From positions 1 to 24,890 of the forward strand of contig SKKV01000207.1 in NCBI GenBank assembly GCA_007123575.1: a DNA stretch of 24,890 bases. Reading direction: 5' to 3'. The notes below the pieces were generated by a model, which was given only the letters and a program-made list of their open reading frames with translations, did no database searches and was not told where the DNA came from. Each line of letters opens with the position of its first letter. Position 1 is the stretch's first letter. The stretch is from Wenzhouxiangella sp. GTDB taxonomy: Bacteria > Pseudomonadota > Gammaproteobacteria > Xanthomonadales > Wenzhouxiangellaceae. Positions 1-8,199 of this stretch are shown piece by piece. Position numbers and translations under genes: made by a program.

Positions 1-114
1 ACGAGCCGTGACCGTATCGCCGGGCCCGTCGATGGCATGCCCGAGCAAATCAAATCCCACCCCGACATTGCCCACGCTGGCCGGCGCAAAGGCCGTGGCC
101 CGGTTTGTGCTCAC
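1..114 (-). CDS. thrB: Homoserine kinase, N-terminal 38 residues (cut by window edge)
   Basis: Homoserine kinase (GHMP family) phosphorylates homoserine to O-phosphohomoserine, the step before threonine synthase. Only the first 38 codons are present; the frame stays open to base 1. The residues I read include APASVGNVGVGFDLLG, the N-terminal strand and glycine turn typical of ThrB. The start is a GTG at 114-112 that overlaps the thrA stop TGA (113-111) as GTGA, a 4-bp overlap implying translational coupling, as in the thrABC operon order. Nothing can be said about the kinase active site because it lies outside the window. Confidence 0.88.
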   Translation of the reverse strand, partial: MSTNRATAFAPASVGNVGVGFDLLGHAIDGPGDTVTAR

Positions 115-2576
115 AGTCGTGCGCCCAGGTGGCTGGCGACGCGCAACAGGTCGGCAAAAACGCCGGCGGCGGTGACGGCCGGGCCGGCACCGGGGCCCTG
201 GACGATCAGTGGATTGTCGCAGTAACGGTCGGTCTTGAAGGCGACCACGTTGTCGGTCAGGGCAAGATGGGCGAAGGGGTGATCGCCGGGCAGCGCTTCG
301 AGAGCAACGCGGGCCCGGCCCTGGCCGTCCAGGGAGGCGACGTAGCGCAACACCTTGTCTTCGCTATCGGCCTCGACCAGACGCTGCGCCATGCTGTGGT
401 CGTGGCCGGCCAGACCGGCCAGGAAGTCGTCGATATCGCAGTCATCCAGGCCGGAAGGACACAGGCTTTCCACCTCGATATCGTCCAGGCCGATGTTCAA
501 GCCCATTTCGCGGGCCAGGATGACCAGTTTGCGGGCCACGTCCGTGCCTGACAGATCGTCGCGTGGGTCGGGCTCGGTGTAGCCGGCCGCGCTCGCCTCG
601 CTGACCAGTTCGGCGAAGGACATGCCGGCCTGGTAGCGATTGAACAGGTAGGCCAGGGTGCCGGAGAAAATGCCATCGATGCGGTGGACGCGGTCGCCAG
701 TATCGATCAGATCGCGCAAAGTCTGGATGACCGGCAGCCCGGCACCGACCGTAGCCTCATAGCGCCAGCGCGCATTGTGGCTTTCCAGCAGCCCGCGTAA
801 TCTCCGATAAGTGTCCAAGTCACCGCTGCCGGCGTGCTTGTTCGGGGTGATGACGTGGATGCCACGGGCCAGCCAGTCGCTGTAGTGACGGGCAATGTCG
901 GCACTGGCGGTGCAGTCGATCAGGACGGCATGCGGCAGATGGTCGTCATCGATGAAGTCGACAAAGCGTTTCAGGTCCAGCGTCTCGGGCTGATTGCCCA
1001 GGGCAGCAGCCGGATCAATGTCGCGCATACCGCGATCATCGAGGCGCATTTTGCTTGAGCTGGCAATGCCGCGCAGGCGCAAATCCAGGCTGGCATCGCG
1101 CAGCAGCCGCTCGCGCGTGCTTTCAAGCTGCTCGATCAGGGCGCGGCCGACCTGGCCGGGGCCGATCAGGCCGACCGAAAGTGTCTGTTCCGACAGGTAA
1201 AACACCGCGTGGATGGCCTTGAGTGCGCGCTCGGCGTCAGCCTCGTCGACGGCGACGGAAATGTTGCGCTCGGACGCACCCTGGGCGATGGCGCGAACGT
1301 TGATGCCGGCCCGGCCCAGTGCGGCGAACAGGCGCGCGGCCACGCCGGGAGTACCGGTCATGCCCTCACCGACGATGGCGAGCACGCGGATATCGGGCAC
1401 GCTGAAAATGCGCTGGATCTGGCCGTGGCGGATCTCGCGGTCAAAGGCATCCTCGAGTACCTGGCTTGCGCTGTGGCTGTCGGCAGCCGGCACGACCAGG
1501 CAGATGGAATGCTCCGACGAGCTCTGCGAAATCATCGCTACCGAAATGTCGGCCCGGTGCAGGGCTGAAAACACGCGCTCGGCGGTGCCGGGCACGCCGA
1601 TCATGCCGGCACCTTCGATGGTGATGAGGGCCATGTTGGCCATGCCGGACAGACCCTTGACCGGCGGCTCGGGGTGGCCCTGGCTGTCGATGCGCGTGCC
1701 GGGGCAGTCCGGATTGAAAGTGTTGCGAATAAAGACCGGGATGGCCGCTTCCTGGGCCGGGCTCAGCGCCTGTGGATGAATCACCCGGGCGCCGAAGTAG
1801 GCCAGTTCGAAGGCTTCACGATAGGACAGATGATCGAGCAGAACGGCCTGCGGCACCGCGCCGGGGTCGGCCGACAGCAGGCCGTCAACATTGGTCCAGA
1901 TGTGAATCTCGTCGGCGCCGAACAGGCGGCCGAAAATGCTGCCCGAGTAGTCCGAGCCGTTGCGGCCCAGGGTCGAGATGCGGCCATCGCGGGTGCGGCA
2001 GATAAAGCCGGTAATCACATAGCGCCTGGCCGGATTGGCCTGGCGGAGGGCATCCAGGCGTTCCCGACTGGCTGGCCAGTCAACGGCCACCATCAGCGCG
2101 GTATGGCGCACTCGGAGAACATCGCGGGCATCGACAAAAACCGCTTCCTCGTCCAGCGACTGCAGGTGGGCGCTGAGCAAGGTGGCCGAATACAGCTCGC
2201 CCAGCCCGGAAATCAGCTCGACCACCTCGGATGGCGTCGTGCCCATCAGGGCCAGGCTGTCCAGGAGCTGTCGCAGGTTGCCGAAGCGGCGCTGCAATTC
2301 ATTGTGCAGGGCTTCACGCCCGGTCGGCGTCTGAACCAGGGCGTCGCCCGTTTCAAGATGACGGTCCAGCAGTTGCTGCAGCCGCCCCGGCCAGTCGCCT
2401 TCGTTGGCAGCCGCTTGCGCCGCCAGAGCCAGCAGCTCATTGGTTACCCCGGCCATAGCCGAAACCACAACCGCCTGCTGCTCATCGCCACGATCCACCA
2501 ACAAACGCGCTACATGCGCAATGCAGTCGGCATCGGCCAGACTGCTTCCACCAAACTTATGCGTAATCCAGGCCAT
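111..2576 (-). CDS. thrA: Bifunctional aspartokinase I / homoserine dehydrogenase I
   Basis: The enzyme carries out the first step of the aspartate pathway (aspartate to aspartyl phosphate) and the later reduction of aspartate semialdehyde to homoserine. At 821 residues it matches the E. coli ThrA length (820). The kinase domain opens with KFGGSS near residue 8 and contains GRNGSDYSG near 205, followed by HPQALSPA near 268. Two ACT regulatory repeats occupy roughly residues 315-460. The dehydrogenase half begins with a Rossmann turn GPGQVG near 472, then ITPNKHAGSG near 577 and ATVGAGLPVI near 608. I chose ATG at 2576; a TTG one codon upstream (2579) is possible but has no better ribosome site. 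It is coupled to thrB by a 4-bp overlap. The ACT domains imply threonine feedback. No threonine/isoleucine-rich leader peptide is visible upstream. Confidence 0.96.
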   Translation of the reverse strand: MAWITHKFGGSSLADADCIAHVARLLVDRGDEQQAVVVSAMAGVTNELLALAAQAAANEGDWPGRLQQLLDRHLETGDALVQTPTGREALHNELQRRFGNLRQLLDSLALMGTTPSEVVELISGLGELYSATLLSAHLQSLDEEAVFVDARDVLRVRHTALMVAVDWPASRERLDALRQANPARRYVITGFICRTRDGRISTLGRNGSDYSGSIFGRLFGADEIHIWTNVDGLLSADPGAVPQAVLLDHLSYREAFELAYFGARVIHPQALSPAQEAAIPVFIRNTFNPDCPGTRIDSQGHPEPPVKGLSGMANMALITIEGAGMIGVPGTAERVFSALHRADISVAMISQSSSEHSICLVVPAADSHSASQVLEDAFDREIRHGQIQRIFSVPDIRVLAIVGEGMTGTPGVAARLFAALGRAGINVRAIAQGASERNISVAVDEADAERALKAIHAVFYLSEQTLSVGLIGPGQVGRALIEQLESTRERLLRDASLDLRLRGIASSSKMRLDDRGMRDIDPAAALGNQPETLDLKRFVDFIDDDHLPHAVLIDCTASADIARHYSDWLARGIHVITPNKHAGSGDLDTYRRLRGLLESHNARWRYEATVGAGLPVIQTLRDLIDTGDRVHRIDGIFSGTLAYLFNRYQAGMSFAELVSEASAAGYTEPDPRDDLSGTDVARKLVILAREMGLNIGLDDIEVESLCPSGLDDCDIDDFLAGLAGHDHSMAQRLVEADSEDKVLRYVASLDGQGRARVALEALPGDHPFAHLALTDNVVAFKTDRYCDNPLIVQGPGAGPAVTAAGVFADLLRVASHLGARL

Positions 2577-2692
2577 CAAGTGCCGTTTTCACCCGAATAA
2601 AACAAGCGCTTGAGTTTACCGGCAACCACCCTTCAACCACCAAACTTTTCCTGATTAAAGATCTTCATTTTCTCTTTTCCCCCTTTTCCGTT
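2577..2692 (-). other. thrA leader, no recognised attenuator
   Basis: This stretch precedes thrA on the minus strand. It is purine-rich on that strand (runs of GGAAAA and GGGGGAAAAG near 2675-2690). A possible 11-codon reading frame starting near 2669 (MKIFNQEKFGG) has a purine-rich site ahead of it but carries no threonine codon and only one isoleucine codon, so it does not look like thrL. I see no clear terminator hairpin. The thrA promoter is probably here or inside the adjoining palindrome, but I cannot assign it. Confidence 0.3.
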
Positions 2693-2923
2693 CCTGATTG
2701 GCGTCGTGTCTCAGCAGGAGCTGGCAATCACTCCGAAATTGAAACTTGAAAGCCGTCCTCGGGTGGGGGATTTCGCTGAAGGTTCAGGGTGCCTCTAAAT
2801 TCCTCCGCGCAGAGGGATTTAGAGGCTCCCTTACCACCGCGTCGAACTGAAGCGGAATTCACCACCCGAGGACGGCCCACAACCCTCTCGAAGCCCGTTC
2901 GGTGAGACACGACGCTGATCAGG
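2693..2923. repeat. Nested imperfect palindrome, about 231 bp, MITE-like
   Basis: Three concentric inverted-repeat pairs are visible. Outer arms 2693-2713 and 2903-2923 match at 19 of 21 positions (CCTGAT..GCGTCGTGTCTCA against its complement). Middle arms 2752-2766 and 2862-2876 match perfectly over 15 bp (GCCGTCCTCGGGTGG). Inner arms 2791-2805 and 2812-2826 pair over 15 bp with one G-T, closing a 6-base loop at 2806-2811. The pair centres lie at about 2808, 2814 and 2808.5. Sequence between the arms is partly complementary as well. The flanks read TTTCCGTT (2685-2692) and TTTCCCTT (2924-2931), a possible but imperfect 8-bp target duplication in a pyrimidine-rich setting. The element sits between the 5' end of thrA and the 3' end of amn. 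A short open frame inside it is a by-product of the palindrome. A non-autonomous element (MITE or REP-like) is the best guess; a large RNA hairpin is the alternative. Confidence 0.7.
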
Positions 2924-2940
2924 TTTCCCTTTTTCCGCCC

Positions 2941-3714
2941 TCAATCAAACCTCAAATGCCGCACCGATCGCCCCTGGTCCCGAATTTCCTTCAAGGCATC
3001 AATGCCAATCGCAATCTGGGCATCGACATACTGACGGGTGATGATGCGATCCGATGCATCGGTTTTTACACCGTCGGGAACCATTGGCTGGTCGGAGACC
3101 AGTAACAAGGCACCGGTGGGAATGGCATTGGCAAAGCCGGTGATGAAAATGGTTGCCGTTTCCATGTCGATGGCCATGCAGCGAGTCCGCCGCAGATATT
3201 TCTTGAAGGCCTTGTCGTGCTCCCAGACGCGCCGATTGGTGGTGTAAACCGTTCCGGTCCAGTAATCGAGATTATGGTCGCGAATGGTGGAGGAAACGGC
3301 GCGCTGCAAGGTAAAGGCAGGCAGAGAAGGGACTTCGGATGGAAAGTAGTCATTCGAGGTGCCTTCGCCGCGGATCGCCGCGATCGGCAGCACCATATCA
3401 CCGAGCTGGTTTTTCTTCTTCAGCCCCCCGCACTTGCCCAGGAATAAAGCCGCCTTTGGCCCGACGGCGCTGAGCAGATCCATGATGGTGGCTGCGTTGG
3501 CGCTGCCCATGCCGAAGTTGATCATGGTGATGCCATCGGCGGTGGCGTTGCGCATGGCCTTGTCGCGACCGTGCACCTCGGTGCCGGTAAAGGCGGCGAA
3601 TTTTTCGACGTAGTTGTCGAAGTTGGTCAGCAAAATGTACTTGCCGAATTGGTCGAGTTCGCGCCCGGTGTAACGCGGTAGCCAGTTCTGTACGATGTCT
3701 TGCTTCGATTCCAT
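2941..3714 (-). CDS. amn: AMP nucleosidase, short form
   Basis: Predicted to hydrolyse AMP to adenine and ribose 5-phosphate in purine salvage. The 257-residue product matches the short AMP nucleosidase form, which has essentially the nucleoside-phosphorylase-like core, rather than the E. coli protein of about 484 residues with an added N-terminal domain. Visible core motifs are NFGMGSANAATIMDLLSA, FLGKCGGLKKKNQLGD, AAIRGEGTSNDY, a VYTTNRRVWEHD stretch and MAIDMETATIF, the ribose-contacting MET segment of the fold; the C-terminal part has LLLVSDQPM. An ATG 48 bases upstream (3762) is in frame, but the family normally begins at MESKQDIVQNWLPRYTG, so I start at 3714. The ribosome site is weak. 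The gene stands alone, with the palindromic element just beyond its 3' end. Confidence 0.9.
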   Translation of the reverse strand: MESKQDIVQNWLPRYTGRELDQFGKYILLTNFDNYVEKFAAFTGTEVHGRDKAMRNATADGITMINFGMGSANAATIMDLLSAVGPKAALFLGKCGGLKKKNQLGDMVLPIAAIRGEGTSNDYFPSEVPSLPAFTLQRAVSSTIRDHNLDYWTGTVYTTNRRVWEHDKAFKKYLRRTRCMAIDMETATIFITGFANAIPTGALLLVSDQPMVPDGVKTDASDRIITRQYVDAQIAIGIDALKEIRDQGRSVRHLRFD

Positions 3715-3857
3715 GTTGTTGTTCTCGTTATGTTTGATTCCCCGTTGGCCTGGATGACGCACCCTCGGAAAACAGCCTGAACCGGTTATGATGGCCGGAT
3801 TGTGTTTCAGGCGGCTGACGTCGTCACGGTCTGGCCCCGATTACATAGAGGGATTGA

Positions 3858-4925
3858 ATGGATTGTACTGACGCCCGCCCACAGGCGGCTACTTCGGTCT
3901 GGGCTGGTTTGGCCGTCGTGTTCGGGTTGGCGCTACTGGCCTGGGTCGTTGTGGCTACGTTGGCCCGGCTGCCGCTGACCGCCGGGCTGCCGCTGAGTAT
4001 GATGATGGTCGCTCTGTTACTGGGCCTGCTCTTGGCACCGCTGGCGTCGCGCCGGCCGAATTGGTTGCCCGGCCTGGAACTGACGCGCGGCCCGATTCTG
4101 AAACTGTCAGTGGTCCTGATTGGCCTGCGACTGAGCTTGGTCGAGGTCGGTCAGCTGGGCTTGATGGCTTTGCCACTGGTGCTGGCGGCAATTGTTTCCG
4201 GTCTTGGCCTTACCTTGCTGCTGGCGCGCGTTCTCGACGTCGAGCGGCGTCTGGCGACCCTGCTGGCGGTGGGAACGGCGATCTGTGGCGCCTCGGCGAT
4301 TGCTGCAACCGCTCCGGGGCTGAATGCCCGGCGCGAGGAAATCTGCTACGCCGTAGCTTGTGTCGCGTTGGCTGGCCTGGTCGCGACCCTTGTTTATCCG
4401 GCCTTGCTGCAAGGTCTGCTCGACACGCCCTTGGCTGTCGGACTGGTACTGGGGGCCAGCATTCACGATACCGCCCAGGTTACGGCTGCAGCCAGCCTGC
4501 ACGAGCAGGCGTGGGCGACTGAAGGTGCTCTTGCGGCCGCTACCGTGACCAAGCTGCTGCGCAATAGCGCCATGCTGGTGGTCATTCCAGTGTTGCTTTG
4601 GTGGGCTTTGCGCGGTCAGGAATCGACATCAAGGAAGCTTCCGATTCCGCTGTTTATTCTGGGGTTTCTGGCTTTGAGTCTGCTGCGCACTCTGGGGGAT
4701 GCGGCCTGGGGCGCAGAGCAGCCACTCTGGCAATGGTTGATCAGTAAGGCTGGTGTGCTGAGTACGTTCGGCTTCGCCACCGCCCTGGCGGCGATGGCCT
4801 TGAGCATTCGCCTGGCCGATCTACGCCGGCTGGGCTGGAAACCGGGGTTGGTGGCCGGAATCGCAGCGCTGGGCGTTTTCATCGCCACGCTCGGTCTGAC
4901 CCAACTTATGGCACACGTCTCTTGA
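3858..4925 (+). CDS. YeiH/UPF0324 family membrane protein (putative sulfate exporter)
   Basis: A 355-residue polytopic inner-membrane protein with about ten hydrophobic segments, the normal length for the UPF0324 (Cons_hypoth698, YeiH) family. Family signatures visible are KLSVVLIGLRLSL, GTAICGASAIAATAP and GASIHDTAQVTAA, followed by ATVTKLLRNS. The family is often labelled a putative sulfate exporter because some members lie near sulfur-metabolism genes; the substrate of this one is not shown by its context, as its neighbours are amn and a peptidase. The start is ATG at 3858 with AGAGGGA about 4 bases upstream. It is divergent from amn across a 143-bp gap that contains a short TGACG-T-CGTCA palindrome near 3820. 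Confidence 0.88.
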   Translation: MDCTDARPQAATSVWAGLAVVFGLALLAWVVVATLARLPLTAGLPLSMMMVALLLGLLLAPLASRRPNWLPGLELTRGPILKLSVVLIGLRLSLVEVGQLGLMALPLVLAAIVSGLGLTLLLARVLDVERRLATLLAVGTAICGASAIAATAPGLNARREEICYAVACVALAGLVATLVYPALLQGLLDTPLAVGLVLGASIHDTAQVTAAASLHEQAWATEGALAAATVTKLLRNSAMLVVIPVLLWWALRGQESTSRKLPIPLFILGFLALSLLRTLGDAAWGAEQPLWQWLISKAGVLSTFGFATALAAMALSIRLADLRRLGWKPGLVAGIAALGVFIATLGLTQLMAHVS

Positions 4926-4981
4926 CCTGGCTTCTGGCAAAATCCAAGGGGTATTGCCCATCAAATGACGGTAGATGAATC

Positions 4982-7075
4982 ATGAAATGCACTCTGGGAA
5001 CGGCCTTGCTGGCCGCAATGCTTGCGGCGGGGCCGATCATGGCTGAAGACGATCCGTTTTTGTTGCTGGAGGAAGTCGAGGGCGAGAAGGCGCTGGAATG
5101 GGCGCGTGAACAGAACGAACGCTCCGAAGCATTTCTCAAGGCGCATCCGCTGTTTGACGCGCTGCATCAGCGCAATCTCGAGATCCTGACTTCCGAGGAC
5201 CGGATTGCCTACCCGTCCCTGATGGGTGGACAAATCTATAACTTCTGGCGCGATGCCAACCACGTGCGCGGCATCTGGCGCACCACCAGCGTGGAAGGTT
5301 TTCGGGATGAACGTCCCGAATGGGATGTCATCATCGATGTCGACAAGTTGGCGGCCGACGAAGACCAGAACTGGATCTGGGCAGGCGCCAGCTGCCGCTA
5401 TCCGGACTATGACCGTTGCCTGATCGGGCTGTCCATCGGCGGTGCCGATGCCGCCGTGCGTCGCGAATTCGACCTGAAAACCCGGCAGTTCGTCGACGGC
5501 GGTTTCGAGCTGCCGGAATCAAAGAGTTTCATCAGCTGGCGCGACCGCGACAGCGTGTTTCTGGCCCCGGCATTCGAGCCTGAGCAAATGACCACCTCCG
5601 AGTATCCGCGCCAGATCTACATCTGGGAGCGTGGCACGCCGCGCGAGGATGCGCGCCTGGTGTTCGAGGGCGAACGGGGCGATGTGCTGGTTACCGCCGT
5701 GCGTTTCTGGGACAAGGACACGCCTTACGATATGATCGTGCGGGCGCCGACCTTCTTTACCCGCGAATATCACGTCTACCGCGACGGAGAAACCATCCGC
5801 GTCAATGTGCCCGGTGATGCCGAACTGGCTGGGGTGCTGAACGGTCAGCTCCTGGTTGAACTGAAGTCGGATTGGCAGGTCGGCGAACAGACCCTGGTCC
5901 AGGGCGCGCTGGTCGTGGCTCCGATGGAGTCCGTTCTGGCTGGTGATGCTGAATTCGAACTGCTTTTCCAGCCGGGCCCGAGCCAGGCCGTGGCTGGCGT
6001 GTCGGTCACCGAAAGCACCGTCCTGGTCGGCATTCTCGACAATGTTGTTGGTCAGCTGGTGCGCTTCACCCCCGACGACGACGGCTGGCAGCAGACCCGC
6101 CTGAGCGTGCCGGGCATGGGCAGTCTGGGCGTGGTCACCACCGACGATCGTTCCGACCGTTTTTTCTACAACTTCACCGGCTTTTTGACGCCGACTCGTC
6201 TTTACGAAGCCGACGCCATGGCCGATTCGCACCGGCCAATCCGTTCCGAGCCGTCCTGGTTCGACAAGGATGGCATGACAGTGGCGCAGCATCACGCGAC
6301 CTCTGCCGACGGCGAGCGAATCCCGTATTTCATCGTCAAGCCGCGCGGCTTTGAGGCCAACGGCAAGAATCCGACCCTGATTGGTGCTTACGGCGGCTTC
6401 GAGGTCGCCCGCACCCCCGTTTATTCTGGCCTGATCGGCTCCGGCTGGGTTGAGCGCGGCGGTGTGTATGTCCTGGCCAATATCCGCGGCGGAGGAGAGT
6501 TCGGCCCGCGCTGGCACCAGGCTGCCCTGCGCGAAAATCGACAGCGCGCATTCGATGACCTGATCGCCGTGGCCGAAGACCTGGTCGAACGCGGCATCAC
6601 CGCACCGAAGCATTTGGGTATCCAGGGCGGTTCCAACGGCGGCCTGCTGACCGGTGCGGCCATGGTCCAGCGCCCGGACCTGTTCAACGCCGTCATCATC
6701 CAGGTGCCGCTGCTGGACATGAAGCGCTACCACAAGCTGTTGGCCGGCGCGAGCTGGATGGCCGAATATGGCAACCCGGATGACCCCGATGACTGGGCCT
6801 TCATCAGCCAGTATTCGCCGTACCAGAACCTGTCGGCCGAGGCCGATTATCCGAAGGCCTTCGTCACCACCTCCACCCGAGATGATCGCGTCCATCCTGG
6901 CCACGCCCGCAAGTTCGTCGCTCGAATGATGGAACAGGGCCATGACGTGCTCTACTACGAAAACATCGAAGGCGGCCACGGCGGTGCCGCCAATCTGAAG
7001 CAGTCGGCGTACATCAACGCCCTGATTCAGGCCTATCTGCACGATCGCCTTGCAGGCGCCTCGGACAAGGGTTGA
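4982..7075 (+). CDS. Secreted prolyl oligopeptidase (S9A family serine peptidase)
   Basis: Cleaves peptides on the carboxyl side of proline; probably acts in the periplasm or outside the cell. The 697-residue protein starts with a Sec-type signal (positive end, hydrophobic run, cleavage plausible after residue 21 in PIMA-ED). Residues about 25-420 form the beta-propeller region. The hydrolase domain follows with YGGFEVARTPVY, NIRGGGEFGPRWH and the nucleophile elbow GGSNGGLL. Catalytic residues by position are Ser551, the Asp634-Asp635 pair in TRDDRVHPGH, and His666 in EGGHGG; the spacing is normal for S9A. It is 56 bp downstream of the yeiH-type gene and may share its transcript. The Shine-Dalgarno is poor. 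The nearest alternative is a family S9B/S9C peptidase, but DDRV-H order and the YGGF motif fit S9A best. Confidence 0.93.
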   Translation: MKCTLGTALLAAMLAAGPIMAEDDPFLLLEEVEGEKALEWAREQNERSEAFLKAHPLFDALHQRNLEILTSEDRIAYPSLMGGQIYNFWRDANHVRGIWRTTSVEGFRDERPEWDVIIDVDKLAADEDQNWIWAGASCRYPDYDRCLIGLSIGGADAAVRREFDLKTRQFVDGGFELPESKSFISWRDRDSVFLAPAFEPEQMTTSEYPRQIYIWERGTPREDARLVFEGERGDVLVTAVRFWDKDTPYDMIVRAPTFFTREYHVYRDGETIRVNVPGDAELAGVLNGQLLVELKSDWQVGEQTLVQGALVVAPMESVLAGDAEFELLFQPGPSQAVAGVSVTESTVLVGILDNVVGQLVRFTPDDDGWQQTRLSVPGMGSLGVVTTDDRSDRFFYNFTGFLTPTRLYEADAMADSHRPIRSEPSWFDKDGMTVAQHHATSADGERIPYFIVKPRGFEANGKNPTLIGAYGGFEVARTPVYSGLIGSGWVERGGVYVLANIRGGGEFGPRWHQAALRENRQRAFDDLIAVAEDLVERGITAPKHLGIQGGSNGGLLTGAAMVQRPDLFNAVIIQVPLLDMKRYHKLLAGASWMAEYGNPDDPDDWAFISQYSPYQNLSAEADYPKAFVTTSTRDDRVHPGHARKFVARMMEQGHDVLYYENIEGGHGGAANLKQSAYINALIQAYLHDRLAGASDKG

Positions 7076-7141
7076 CGGTAGCGGGTATAGGTGTTTCCTC
7101 TTACAGCTTCCTTCTCACCTCTCCCCGCTTGCTGGTTTTCG

Positions 7142-7169
7142 GGAACTAGCCGTGTTCTGCAAAGTCGAA
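7142..7169 (+). promoter_or_regulatory. Predicted sigma-E promoter of rpoH
   Basis: GGAACT at 7142-7147 and GTCGAA at 7164-7169 match the sigma-E (RpoE/AlgU) -35 GGAACTT and -10 TCNAA. The distance from the end of GAACT to the start of TCGAA is 17 bases, the spacing I count in the E. coli rpoE, rpoH P3 and degP sigma-E promoters. Transcription would start near 7176, giving a leader of about 90 bases before rpoH. E. coli rpoH is known to have such a promoter. Confidence 0.72.
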
Positions 7170-7207
7170 GCCCGGGAAGCGAAAACTAAGGACCAGATCA
7201 CTCCTGA

Positions 7208-7237
7208 TTCACTTGGGAAGTGAAAAACTGGCATAAT
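7208..7237 (+). promoter_or_regulatory. Inverted repeat with possible sigma-70 promoter ahead of rpoH
   Basis: A perfect inverted repeat TTCACTT-GGG-AAGTGAA covers 7208-7224. TTCACT (7208-7213) could serve as a -35 with CATAAT (7232-7237) as -10 at 18-bp spacing, which would place the repeat over the -35 as an operator. The -35 match is weak, so the repeat is the firmer part of the call. Confidence 0.4.
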
Positions 7238-7265
7238 TAAGGGTTGCAATCCTAAGGAGTTCTAC

Positions 7266-8126
7266 ATGGGCAATCATCTCGTTCCAAGTCATCTGCTCGC
7301 ACCGGCAGGGACCGGCTCGCTGGACGCCTATATCCAGGAAGTCAACAAGATTCCCGTGCTGAGTCTCGAGGAAGAGCAGAGTCTGGCCCGTCGCTACCGC
7401 GATGAGGAGGACCTGGATGCGGCGCGGTTGATGGTGATGTCGCATCTGCGCTTCGTGGTCCACGTGGCTCGGGGTTATGCCGGCTACGGCTTGCAGCTGG
7501 GCGACCTGGTTCAGGAAGGCAATATCGGGCTGATGAAGGCCGTCAAACGTTTCGATCCCGACCAAGGTGTGCGCTTGGTGTCTTTTGCTGTTCACTGGAT
7601 TCGTGCCGAGATCCATGAGTTCATTCTGCGCAACTGGCGTATCGTCAAGGTTGCCACGACCAAGGCCCAGCGCAAGCTGTTTTTCAACCTGCGCCGGCAG
7701 AAGAAGCGCCTGGGCTGGTTGAACCAGACCGAGGTCAATCGCGTCGCCGAAGAGCTGGGTGTGAAGCCGGAAGTGGTGACCGAAATGGAATCCCGACTTT
7801 CTGGCCAGGACATCGGCTTTGACCTGAGCAACGACGATGACGACTCCAGCAGCTACGTGGCGCCGGCGGCCTACCTGGAAGGGCTGACCGTTTCCCCTGA
7901 CGAAGCGGCCGAAGCCGAGGACTGGGAGCAGCATCACCACAACCTGCTGTTTGACGGCATCGAGAATCTTGACGATCGTTCGCGTGACATCATCCAGAGC
8001 CGCTGGCTGCTGGATCCCAAGGCAACGCTGCAGGAACTGGCGGACAAGTACGGTGTGTCTGCCGAGCGTATTCGTCAGCTGGAAGCCGTAGCCCTGAAAA
8101 AGCTCAAGGCTCGCTTCGACGCCTGA
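7266..8126 (+). CDS. rpoH: Heat-shock sigma factor RpoH (sigma-32)
   Basis: Directs RNA polymerase to heat-shock promoters (chaperones, proteases). The 286-residue length matches E. coli RpoH (284). Region 1.2/2.1 begins at SLDAYIQEVNKIPVLSLEEE (18-37); region 2 has GDLVQEGNIGLMKAVKRFD (79-97) and SFAVHWIRAEIHEFILRNW (106-124). The diagnostic RpoH box QRKLFFNLR is at 135-143. Region 4 near the C-terminus holds LQELADKYGVSAERIRQLE, the -35 recognition helix. The ATG at 7266 follows AAGGAG at 6-base spacing, a strong site. Upstream are a predicted sigma-E promoter and a separate inverted repeat; downstream is a hairpin terminator. In the usual gammaproteobacterial order rpoH follows ftsYEX; here it follows a peptidase instead. 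Confidence 0.97.
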   Translation: MGNHLVPSHLLAPAGTGSLDAYIQEVNKIPVLSLEEEQSLARRYRDEEDLDAARLMVMSHLRFVVHVARGYAGYGLQLGDLVQEGNIGLMKAVKRFDPDQGVRLVSFAVHWIRAEIHEFILRNWRIVKVATTKAQRKLFFNLRRQKKRLGWLNQTEVNRVAEELGVKPEVVTEMESRLSGQDIGFDLSNDDDDSSSYVAPAAYLEGLTVSPDEAAEAEDWEQHHHNLLFDGIENLDDRSRDIIQSRWLLDPKATLQELADKYGVSAERIRQLEAVALKKLKARFDA

Positions 8127-8171
8127 CCTGACGCCGATTTCACCCGGACGCTGCCAATGGTCGGAATGACA

Positions 8172-8199
8172 AAATGCCGAGCCTCAGTGCTCGGCATTT
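8172..8199 (+). terminator. Hairpin terminator after rpoH
   Basis: A perfect 11-bp stem (AAATGCCGAGC, 8172-8182, with its complement 8189-8199) closes a 6-base loop. It lies 46 bp after the rpoH stop. The stem carries its own A and T ends, followed by a short broken T tract (GCGTTT). Confidence 0.75.

Noticed and set aside
105..2600. Long plus-strand open frames opposite thrA
   Set aside because: They are antisense shadows of a GC-rich gene; thrA is unambiguous on the minus strand.
2580..2692. Possible thr operon leader peptide and attenuator
   Set aside because: The only short frame with a ribosome site (MKIFNQEKFGG) has no threonine codons and no terminator or antiterminator pair is visible.
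2728..2910. A 60-codon minus-strand frame inside the palindrome
   Set aside because: It follows from the inverted-repeat sequence, shows no ribosome site and no recognisable protein features.
5519..7042. 507-codon minus-strand frame opposite the prolyl oligopeptidase
   Set aside because: The plus strand has a complete S9A peptidase with all catalytic residues; the antisense frame has no recognisable motif.
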